Positions 9,365-16,958 of a stretch of 41,861 nt of DNA are shown here, one piece after another. Every line of letters begins with the position of its first letter. The first letter of the stretch is position 1. The notes beneath the pieces are model-generated. The model did no database searches. It saw only the letters and a program-made list of their open reading frames with translations, and was not told the origin of the DNA. The stretch lies in contig JALWGH010000125.1 of the NCBI GenBank assembly GCA_027013735.1, positions 1 through 41,861 on the forward strand, written 5' to 3'. Origin of the DNA: Melioribacteraceae bacterium. Lineage in GTDB: Bacteria > Bacteroidota > Ignavibacteria > Ignavibacteriales > Melioribacteraceae. The translations under genes were made by a program, and so were the position numbers.

Positions 9365-10636
9365 TTAAATCCCCTTGTATTTCAGCCACTTTACGACCTC
9401 CGACCATTTAGGCTTTTTGCCCGTTCGTAAAATTCCCACGCGGTAAATTTTTCCAGCAATTGGGAACACGGCAAGGATTGTCAAGATGTTTACAACTATT
9501 GAAACAATAAATTTCCAAAGGGGTACATCGACTAGCGTCATTTTTGCCGGCATTACGATTATTGAAAAGAAAGGAGCCATTGAAGAAATTTCCCCGATGA
9601 GACTGTTGGGGTTTTCCATTAAAGCCATTGCAATAAAAAACGGAATTAAAATCAAAAGCATAATCGGCCAAATGCCCGACTGTGCGTCCTGCGCGTTTTC
9701 AAATATCGAGCCCACCATTGCAAAGAGTCCGAGAAAAGTAAGCAATCCCAAGAAATAGTTAATCAATAGGTAAACTATTTGCCCGATTGAAATTTCAAAT
9801 ACAATTTCCGGCGGAAGCGCAAATAGTGAAGTTGTAATTATTAAAATAACAGGGGAAAGCCAGATAGCCATTTGTGCAACTCCGATTATCGCCGAGCCGA
9901 GTATTTTGCCTGCCATTAATTCTTTCGCATTTACGGAGGAAAGAATCACTTCAACAATCCGGTTGTTCTTTTCTTCCATTACAGACTGCATCGTCAATTG
10001 TCCTATCATTAGCAGGCTCAAATAGAGCAGGAACGTGAAAAGGTAAGCCAGTATTAGGTTTCCGTAGCCTGCTTTTTGAATTCCCGTTTTCTCGGAAACT
10101 TTCATCCCTGTAAAATCAATTCCGCTCCGCGCAAACTTTAAATCTTCGGGCGAAAGATTTTTGCCTTCAAAGTAAATGTCCACAAGCGCTTTGTTAATCG
10201 GCTTGCTTAATTTTTCCCTTAACTTAAAGTTGTTAGGAGTCTTGGAATAGTAGCGCACCTTTTTTTCTTTCAGAGAATTGGAGGGAATGAAAATTATCCC
10301 CGTCAATTTTTCTTTTAAAATTTCTTTCTTTCTCGCATTCACGAGCGAATCTATTTTACCGCTTTCAATTGTAGCGAAAGAAAATTTAAAATTGTTACTT
10401 TTCAGATTTTTGTTGGAAGAAAAATCCTTCTCCAATTGTTGCGTAACAGTCGCTTTGTCGGAAACCACAAGAATGTTTTTTGCATTTCCTTCATCCACAT
10501 TGAAAAGCACGGCTTGCAAACCGATGATGAGAAACATCAACAACGGCAGTGCAATTGTAGTGTAAACAAAAGTTTTGGAAAGCAGGCGTTCGCGCACTTC
10601 CCTTTTAATCAGCGCAATAATTTTTTGGTTAAGCAT
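9365..10636 (-). CDS. ABC-2 type transporter permease (NatB-like)
   Basis: N-terminal TM, large extracellular domain, then 6 TM-like segments with the MEEKNNRIVEVILSSVNAKELMAGKILG motif. Start placed at MLNQKIIALIKREV (10634-10636), preceded by AGGAGG; the ORF track extends to 10678. Confidence 0.9.
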   Translation of the reverse strand: MLNQKIIALIKREVRERLLSKTFVYTTIALPLLMFLIIGLQAVLFNVDEGNAKNILVVSDKATVTQQLEKDFSSNKNLKSNNFKFSFATIESGKIDSLVNARKKEILKEKLTGIIFIPSNSLKEKKVRYYSKTPNNFKLREKLSKPINKALVDIYFEGKNLSPEDLKFARSGIDFTGMKVSEKTGIQKAGYGNLILAYLFTFLLYLSLLMIGQLTMQSVMEEKNNRIVEVILSSVNAKELMAGKILGSAIIGVAQMAIWLSPVILIITTSLFALPPEIVFEISIGQIVYLLINYFLGLLTFLGLFAMVGSIFENAQDAQSGIWPIMLLILIPFFIAMALMENPNSLIGEISSMAPFFSIIVMPAKMTLVDVPLWKFIVSIVVNILTILAVFPIAGKIYRVGILRTGKKPKWSEVVKWLKYKGI

Positions 10637-11552
10637 TCGGCACCTCCTTTCCTTTTTCGTTTCCGGCAAGTTCCACAAATATTTCGTGCAACGAAATGTC
10701 GTTAGCGTTAAACTGCTTAATTGTTATTCCTCTTTCGACCAACAATTTCAACAACTCCTGAGTTTGCCCGGGAGATTTTACTCGTATTCCCGTGCTGTTA
10801 CCGAAGTCCGTGATTTTTTCGACGATAGGATGATTGTGCAGAAATGAAATGTCTCCCTCGAACGTCAACGAAACATTTCTCTGAGCGTATTGTTTCTTAA
10901 TTTCGCTTAACGCCCCTTGCAAAATTATTTTTCCTTCGTCAATCATTGCGAGGTGGTCAACCATTTTTTCTGCGTAGTCCATTAAGTGAGTGGAAAAAAT
11001 AATTACCTTCCCTTCTTCTTTTTTCTCAAGAATTATTTCACGCAGTAAATCTGTGTTTATCGGGTCTAAGCCGGCAAAGGGTTCGTCGAGCACAAGAAAA
11101 TCGGGGTCGTGGAGAATTGTGGCAATGAACTGAACCTTTTGCTGATTGCCTTTTGACAGGTCTTCGATTTTTGAAAGCCGTCTGTCGTAAAGGTCGAATT
11201 TTTTCAAGTAATGGATTGCCTTGTCCTGTATGGCTTTACCGGACTTACCCTTGATTTCGGCAAAGAATAGCAGCGTGTCCCACACTCTCATTTTTTTGTA
11301 AAGCCCGCGCTCCTCAGGCAAATAGCCTACGCTGTCGCGGAATTCACGTCCCACTTTATTCCCGCGGAAAAACACCTCGCCCGAATCGGGTAAGTAAATG
11401 TTGAGTAACATTCGTATTGTTGTTGTTTTACCTGCGCCGTTTCTGCCGATTATTCCGAAGACGGAATTTTCAGGTACGGCAAAAGAGGCGTTGTCAACGG
11501 CAGTTAAGCCGTCGAATCTTTTCGTCAAATTTTTTACTTCTAATGCGTACAT
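10629..11552 (-). CDS. ABC transporter ATP-binding protein (NatA-like)
   Basis: Walker A GRNGAGKTTT, signature LSKGNQQK, Walker B FLVLDEPFAGLDP, H-loop STHLMD. Confidence 0.96.
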   Translation of the reverse strand: MYALEVKNLTKRFDGLTAVDNASFAVPENSVFGIIGRNGAGKTTTIRMLLNIYLPDSGEVFFRGNKVGREFRDSVGYLPEERGLYKKMRVWDTLLFFAEIKGKSGKAIQDKAIHYLKKFDLYDRRLSKIEDLSKGNQQKVQFIATILHDPDFLVLDEPFAGLDPINTDLLREIILEKKEEGKVIIFSTHLMDYAEKMVDHLAMIDEGKIILQGALSEIKKQYAQRNVSLTFEGDISFLHNHPIVEKITDFGNSTGIRVKSPGQTQELLKLLVERGITIKQFNANDISLHEIFVELAGNEKGKEVPNA

Positions 11553-11566
11553 TGTCCTCCCTGATT

Positions 11567-13297
11567 TTATTTGATTTTCTTAGCATTAAATTCTTTACCG
11601 TTTTGAAAAAGCAGCAGTCCCGTTACTCCTCCGCTTTTGTCTTTTTTGAATTCAATTTGGGCGTTCACCACTTTGTAATAAAATTTTGTTTTACTCATCG
11701 GAAAAATCTCGAATTCCGGTTGTCCCGTTGCCTTTGCAAAAAGCCGGTTGTTTTTTGCTCTTACTAAAATATTAAAATTGGGCATCAGTTCATATTCACC
11801 TGTGTAGGATTGTAGTTCTTTTGCAGTGGGCATTTCTTTGTTGGCGGAAAGATTCACGCCGAGCTTCTTTAATATTTTTACACCGTTCTGATTGCCCGGA
11901 TTAAGCTCAACGGATTTTTTGTAATTTCCAATTGCAGCGGCTGTGTCCCCCTTTGCCAAAAGGGCTTCGCCCATGCTGTCGTAAACGTTCGAGGATTTTG
12001 GAAACGAGGAAATATTCAACTTAAAAATTTTAATTGCGTCGTCAATTCTTTTTTGTTTCAGCAGCCAATAGCCGAGGTAATTCAGTTCGTCTTCGGAAAA
12101 ATCAAACACATCCGGTTCTTGAGCTTTAAGTTGTTTGTACTCCGAAACTGCTGAGTCAATCCCCTCGTCACGGATTATTTCGTAGAGGTAATCTTTAATC
12201 GGCTTTTTGGGTAAAACGGGTTGCCCGCCGTGCAAAAGCATGTGAATATTTTGAGCCATCGAAACAAGTTTTGTAGTGCCCGTGTTGTTGAAAAGCAGAA
12301 CAAGATTTCCGGAGCTTGTGTCTCTTGAGATGATTGTGTTGAAACCGTTTATTCCTCCCGTGTGCCAAATAATTGCGAAAGAGTCCCCGTCAGGGAAAAC
12401 CGTTTTGTAAACAAACCACCCGAAACCGTAACCGAATTTGTTCGGTGTAAACATTTCCTTTTTTGATTGTTCGGACAGGATTTTGTTGCCGTAAAGTGCT
12501 TTGTCCCATTTAACCATGTCCTTAACCGTTGAGTACATATTGCCAGCGCCGAGAGCATTCGGCATGTAAATGTACGGGTCTTTGAAAAGCTCGAAGCCTG
12601 CTTTAATGTAACCGCTTGCCATTTTCTTAACCGGTTTTTCTTCTTTACTTTCGATTCCGGTGTTGTTCATTCCGAGCGGCGTTAAGATTTTTTCTTTCAA
12701 AACTTCCCCGTAAGACTTGCCGGTTATCCTTTCGATGATTGCCCCGAGCAGATAGTAGCCGGTGTTGTTGTAACTGAATTTTGTGCCGGGCTCAAACTCC
12801 AAATCCCCGCTGCAGAAATGTTTAATGAAATAATTTTCGTCGTAGTGATTTCTTAGCGAGTCGCTCCAAACATTAGGCAGGGAGGTGTAAGAAGGGATTC
12901 CGGAAGTGTGATTCAGTAATTCCCTGATTGTAACTTTTTCGCCGGTATCTTTTCTGTAATCTTTTAAGTAATCGGTAATTTTGCCGTCGAGGAAAATTTT
13001 ACCTTCTTCCGACAGTTGCAAAATCATTGCGGCAGTGAATTGTTTGGTTATCGAACCGATCCGGAATTTTGTGTCCGGCGTGTTCGAAACATCCCATTCG
13101 TAATTGGCAAAGCCGTAGCCTTTCGAAAGAATTACTTCCCCGTTTCTTTCAATCAGTGCGATGCCGTTAAAATAACCGAATTCGTTGTAACGTTGTAAAA
13201 GATTGTCAAGCTCGGTTTTCAGGTCTTGAGGAAAATTACTCGCAGGCGAGAGCAAAAACAAAAAAAGTAAAAACAGTTGTAATTTTTTAAGTCTCAT
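11567..13297 (-). CDS. Serine hydrolase (beta-lactamase/class C PBP fold) with C-terminal TPR and extension
   Basis: SITKQFTAAMILQLSEEGKI (SxxK), YNNTGYYLLG (YxN), HTGGINGF; C-terminal TPR SNVYDSMGEALLAKGDTAAAIGNYKKSVELNPGN; N-terminal signal peptide. Confidence 0.93.
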   Translation of the reverse strand: MRLKKLQLFLLFLFLLSPASNFPQDLKTELDNLLQRYNEFGYFNGIALIERNGEVILSKGYGFANYEWDVSNTPDTKFRIGSITKQFTAAMILQLSEEGKIFLDGKITDYLKDYRKDTGEKVTIRELLNHTSGIPSYTSLPNVWSDSLRNHYDENYFIKHFCSGDLEFEPGTKFSYNNTGYYLLGAIIERITGKSYGEVLKEKILTPLGMNNTGIESKEEKPVKKMASGYIKAGFELFKDPYIYMPNALGAGNMYSTVKDMVKWDKALYGNKILSEQSKKEMFTPNKFGYGFGWFVYKTVFPDGDSFAIIWHTGGINGFNTIISRDTSSGNLVLLFNNTGTTKLVSMAQNIHMLLHGGQPVLPKKPIKDYLYEIIRDEGIDSAVSEYKQLKAQEPDVFDFSEDELNYLGYWLLKQKRIDDAIKIFKLNISSFPKSSNVYDSMGEALLAKGDTAAAIGNYKKSVELNPGNQNGVKILKKLGVNLSANKEMPTAKELQSYTGEYELMPNFNILVRAKNNRLFAKATGQPEFEIFPMSKTKFYYKVVNAQIEFKKDKSGGVTGLLLFQNGKEFNAKKIK

Positions 13298-13517
13298 TTT
13301 TCACTCCGGGTTTTATTTTTAGACGAATTGATTTCGACGAGGTTCGGGTTGCAATTTGTGACGCTTTAATGCCGATGATAGCTCCGCAGGAAGGACAAAG
13401 TAAAATATTAGCATTGAACGCTGTCCCCGAATAATAGACGGAAATTACTTTTTGCAAATGTTCTTTGCAATCGGGGCAGAAGTAATTTTGGTTCTCTATT
13501 TTCACCGTTTTACTCAT
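13287..13517 (-). CDS. Small zinc-ribbon protein
   Basis: FCPDCKEHLQKV...LLCPSCGAIIG has two CxxC pairs. The 3' end overlaps the serine hydrolase start by 11 bp. Confidence 0.6.
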   Translation of the reverse strand: MSKTVKIENQNYFCPDCKEHLQKVISVYYSGTAFNANILLCPSCGAIIGIKASQIATRTSSKSIRLKIKPGVKNET

Positions 13518-13600
13518 ACAAATAAATTACACACAAAACAAAATTTTATTCGATTTCGGAATGGAGTTTTTAATTCCTGAAAAAATATTTTCGTAAGCTT

Positions 13601-13670
13601 CGATACCTTCGGCATCGGTTTATCTTTTCATTATTTTTTTTTCTACATACTTTCGACCCCCTTGGGGTCG
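13601..13670 (+). repeat. Composite palindromic module, copy A
   Basis: CGATACC-TTC-GGCATCG (13601-13617), T-rich spacer, then CGACCCC-CTT-GGGGTCG (13654-13670). Confidence 0.8.
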
Positions 13671-13692
13671 GTAAATTGTTGGCAAGCTGTAG

Positions 13693-13714
13693 CGCGGATT
13701 GCTTGCAATCTGCG
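13693..13714. repeat. 9-bp palindrome CGCGGATTG-CTTG-CAATCTGCG (one G-T wobble)
   Basis: Read directly from the sequence. Confidence 0.75.
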
Positions 13715-13773
13715 TAAGGGTTTAGTTTTTGTTACGTTGGATTAAGGGGCGACAAGTTTGAGAAGAAAAAACT

Positions 13774-13934
13774 GTCATTGCGAGCGGAATGAAATGGAGC
13801 GAAGCAATCTGTATTCTTAAAAAGCCAATGTTGAATAAACGACGGATTGCTTCACCGCTCCTGACGTCGCGGTTCGCAATGACGGGATGAACGACAGATT
13901 GCTTTATCCCGACAAGTCGGGATTCGCAATGACG
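13774..13934. repeat. Inverted-repeat (MITE-like/interspersed) element with one left arm and two tandem right arms
   Basis: Left arm GTCATTGCGAG...GAAGCAATCTGT (13774-13812); right arms GACGGATTGCTTC...GGTTCGCAATGACG (13841-13884) and GACAGATTGCTTTATCCCGACAAGTCGGGATTCGCAATGACG (13893-13934). Confidence 0.8.
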
Positions 13935-13945
13935 TTTTTCATTAA

Positions 13946-14011
13946 CCCACGGCTTCAGCCGTGGGGCAGCAAGACAATCAACCCCGTACAGCCAGAACCG
14001 TTTCAACGGTT
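13946..14011. repeat. Pair of REP-like hairpins sharing a TTCA loop
   Basis: CCCACGGC-TTCA-GCCGTGGG (13946-13965) and AACCGT-TTCA-ACGGTT (13996-14011). Confidence 0.8.
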
Positions 14012-14076
14012 TCCCCACACCGAAAAAACAAACCACTCTAAAATCTGTTTTGAGAAGCCAACAAAACTAATTCCTT

Positions 14077-14150
14077 CGATACCTTCGGCATCGTTTTTTG
14101 TTTTACTTTATTCTTTTTCTACTGACATTCGTCCTCCTTTATTGTCGGGA
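14077..14150 (+). repeat. Composite palindromic module, copy B (3' hairpin degenerate)
   Basis: CGATACC-TTC-GGCATCG (14077-14093), T-rich spacer and TTTTTCTAC..ACATTCG at the same spacing as copy A (offset 476). Confidence 0.75.
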
Positions 14151-14311
14151 TCTGAAAGATTTTTAATACCTAATTGTAGTGAATGTTGGTTGGCATTTCA
14201 ATAATTTAAAGGGTTCAGGCTGGTTTCAACCAAACAGGAAATTCCCGAGAATCAAATGCTTACACTTTTCCAAATCCACCCCTCCAATTATCCAAGTATC
14301 CAAGAGAAATG

Positions 14312-14324
14312 CTACCGAAGGTGG
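14312..14324 (-). repeat. Opposite-orientation hairpin with the same ACCTTCGG core
   Basis: + strand CTACC-GAA-GGTGG; minus strand CCACC-TTC-GGTAG. Confidence 0.55.
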
Positions 14325-14424
14325 AACAAATAACAAAAGCGGATAATAGAAAGGTTCGTGGTGTAATTCCCTTCCCCTCGAGTTTTTTTCTTATATTTGC
14401 AAAAAGAAAATTGGAAAGGTTTCC

Positions 14425-14940
14425 GTGAAAAATAAAAGCGTTTTGTTTTTTTTAGCCTCGGAAGATTTCAACGAAGTTGAATTTAATACCGTCAAAAGCG
14501 CGGTGGAAAGGGCAAACTTTAATCTCTTTATTGCTTCGGATGCTTTTTCCCTTTGTACGGGGGACAAGGGTTTGAAAATTCGCCCCGATGTTTCCGCTTA
14601 CAACATGAAGGCAATAAATTTTGGCGGACTTGTTATTATTGGCGGCGAGGGTATTAGAAAATATTGGAATAATAAAAATTTGTTAAAGCTGGTTAACGGT
14701 TTTGTAGCTCAAAGAAAGCCCGTCGGGGCAATTTGCATGGCGCCGGTGGTCCTTGCCAGGGCGGGAGTGTTAAAGGAAAAGAAAGCGGTTTGTTACCCAC
14801 CCGTTAAAGCCGAGCTGGAAAAAGAAGGCGTTGAATTTAGAGATGAACCTGTTGTAATGGAAGGTAATATTGTTACCGCAAGAGATTATTTGTCGGCGGA
14901 AGAATTTGCCGGTTCAATGATTTACCTCCTCAAAAAATAA
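14425..14940 (+). CDS. DJ-1/PfpI family protein
   Basis: VLFFLASEDFNEVEFNTVKSAVERANF...GGLVIIGGEGIRKYW...KPVGAICMAPVVLARAGVL. The ICMAP nucleophile elbow is present. GTG start. Confidence 0.9.
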   Translation: MKNKSVLFFLASEDFNEVEFNTVKSAVERANFNLFIASDAFSLCTGDKGLKIRPDVSAYNMKAINFGGLVIIGGEGIRKYWNNKNLLKLVNGFVAQRKPVGAICMAPVVLARAGVLKEKKAVCYPPVKAELEKEGVEFRDEPVVMEGNIVTARDYLSAEEFAGSMIYLLKK

Positions 14941-14948
14941 TTCCCGAA

Positions 14949-16880
14949 ATGAAAATGGAAGAAAATAAATACTGCGTTAGTTTGACTAATCCGCAAAGAT
15001 TTCCCACACGCGTTGTTAATATCGGCGATGTCCCAATGGGTGGGAACTACCCAATCAGAATCCAATCGATGACGACGACCGACACAATGGACACGAACAG
15101 CACGGTTGAACAAATCATTAGGATGGTTGATGCGGGCTGCGAATATGTGCGCATCACGGCGCCGAGTATTAACGAAGCCCGGAACTTGCGAAACATTAAA
15201 AAAAAAATGAACCGCCGCGGCTACAATGTTCCTTTGATTGCCGACATTCATTTTACGCCCAACGCTGCTGCCGAGGCGGCAAGAATAGTTGAAAAGATCC
15301 GGATTAACCCGGGCAATTTTGTTGACAAAAAGAAGTTCGAAACGCTCGAATATTCCGACAAGGAATACGAAGAAGAGCTCGAAAAAATAAGGGAAAAGTT
15401 CGTTCCGCTGATTAATATTTGCAAAGAACACGGCACGGCAATGCGGATTGGGGCAAATCACGGTTCCCTTTCCGACAGAATAATGAGCCGCTTCGGCGAC
15501 ACTCCGATGGGAATGGTCGAATCCGCGCTTGAGTTTGTGCGGATTGCGCGGGAAGAAAATTTTCACGAGATTGTCCTTTCGATGAAAGCAAGCAATCCCA
15601 AAGTAATGATTCAGGCTTACAGGCTTTTGGTAAATAAAATGATTGCCGAAGGAATGAACTACCCCTTGCATTTGGGCGTTACCGAAGCGGGGGAAGGCGA
15701 GGACGGAAGAATTAAATCCGCTTTGGGAATCGGCGCTTTGCTCGAGGACGGACTCGGCGACACTATTCGCGTTTCCCTCACCGAGCCACCGGAAAACGAA
15801 ATACCCGTTGCCAAAATGTTAATCTCAAGATATTCGGAGTACAAGCAGACAAGTGGGATCCCACCTCTTGAAGAAGTTCCGTTTAACCCCTTTGAATATG
15901 AAAGAAGGAAGACGTTTCCTGTCGGTAACATCGGAGGGAAAGAAGTTCCGAGAGTAGTAATTGATTTGCGAGGAAAGGAAGTAAACGAGGAGGAAATTAA
16001 AAGAGCCGGCTACGTTTACTCTTTGGCAAAAGGGAGGTGGCAAGCCTCGGACTTGGCAGCGGATTTTATTTTTACGGACGCTGAAGTTCCCAAAATCAAT
16101 TTGCCTGAAAGTTTGACGATTGTGAGTAAGAATAATGTCCCGCAAATCGGTGAGGGAAGCATTCCGTATTTTAAATTGAAAGAAATTTCAGACAACAAAA
16201 TTAAAAATGTAGAACACGCTTTTGTGGAAATTTCTTTGTCTGATGTTTTTGGAAATGATTTTGAAAAAATTGCAAACAACCGTAAAATTGTTTTTGTAGC
16301 TTCCTCAAAATCGGAACATCCGATGATTGAACTAAGGCGTTTGTTTTTCGAATTGAAAAAAAGGCAAATTGAGAATCCGGTTCTGATTAAAATCGACTAC
16401 GGAACGCAGGGCTTTGAAAAGTTGCAATTGTTTGCGTCAACTGACTTTGGCGCTCTATTTACCGACGGCTTTGGCGACGGAATTTGGATTGTTTCGAATA
16501 ATCCCGGATGCAATGTTGAAAAATTAAACTCCCTTTCGTTTGGAATCTTGCAGGCTGCGCGAGTGCGAATTTCGAAAACGGAGTACATTGCTTGTCCCTC
16601 CTGCGGCAGAACACTTTTTGACTTGGTTGAAGTAACGCAAAAAATCCGCAAAAGAACGGAACACTTGAAAGGCATTAAAATAGGAATAATGGGCTGCATT
16701 GTAAATGGTCCCGGGGAAATGGCAGACGCCGATTACGGTTACGTCGGCACGGGAGTGGGAAAAGTTTCACTCTACCGGGGCAAGGAAGTTGTGAAACGAA
16801 ACGTTCCTTCCGAAAAAGCTGTGGATGAATTAATTGAATTGATTAAACAAGACGGGAATTGGCGAGAAAGGGAAGAGTAA
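14949..16880 (+). CDS. ispG: 4-hydroxy-3-methylbut-2-enyl diphosphate synthase, long form with inserted middle domain
   Basis: GGNYPIRIQSMTTTDTMDTNSTVEQIIRMVDAGCEYVRITAPS; C-terminal 4Fe-4S region ACPSCGRTLFDL...GIMGCIVNGPGEMADADYGYVG; 643 aa. Confidence 0.97.
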   Translation: MKMEENKYCVSLTNPQRFPTRVVNIGDVPMGGNYPIRIQSMTTTDTMDTNSTVEQIIRMVDAGCEYVRITAPSINEARNLRNIKKKMNRRGYNVPLIADIHFTPNAAAEAARIVEKIRINPGNFVDKKKFETLEYSDKEYEEELEKIREKFVPLINICKEHGTAMRIGANHGSLSDRIMSRFGDTPMGMVESALEFVRIAREENFHEIVLSMKASNPKVMIQAYRLLVNKMIAEGMNYPLHLGVTEAGEGEDGRIKSALGIGALLEDGLGDTIRVSLTEPPENEIPVAKMLISRYSEYKQTSGIPPLEEVPFNPFEYERRKTFPVGNIGGKEVPRVVIDLRGKEVNEEEIKRAGYVYSLAKGRWQASDLAADFIFTDAEVPKINLPESLTIVSKNNVPQIGEGSIPYFKLKEISDNKIKNVEHAFVEISLSDVFGNDFEKIANNRKIVFVASSKSEHPMIELRRLFFELKKRQIENPVLIKIDYGTQGFEKLQLFASTDFGALFTDGFGDGIWIVSNNPGCNVEKLNSLSFGILQAARVRISKTEYIACPSCGRTLFDLVEVTQKIRKRTEHLKGIKIGIMGCIVNGPGEMADADYGYVGTGVGKVSLYRGKEVVKRNVPSEKAVDELIELIKQDGNWREREE

Positions 16881-16904
16881 GTTTTGCATTTGTGAACTTT
16901 GGAA

Positions 16905-16943
16905 AACAAAAAAGGGATGCTTACTTGCATCCCTTTCTTTTTG
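16905..16943. terminator. Bidirectional Rho-independent terminator between convergent ispG and the OM-protein gene
   Basis: AAAGGGATGC-TTACTT-GCATCCCTTT (16911-16936) with T-rich tracts on both sides (CTTTTTGG on +, TTTTTTG on -). Confidence 0.88.
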
Positions 16944-16958
16944 GGGGTTTGGTTAAAA

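Noticed and set aside
13722-14204. ORFs 13722..14036 (-) and 13887..14204 (+) in the palindrome region
   Set aside because: Both run through several inverted repeats, overlap each other and show no domain or Shine-Dalgarno; treated as translated repeats.
14922-15671. 249-aa antisense ORF opposite ispG
   Set aside because: Antisense to a strongly conserved enzyme, with no recognisable domain and skewed composition; typical shadow ORF.
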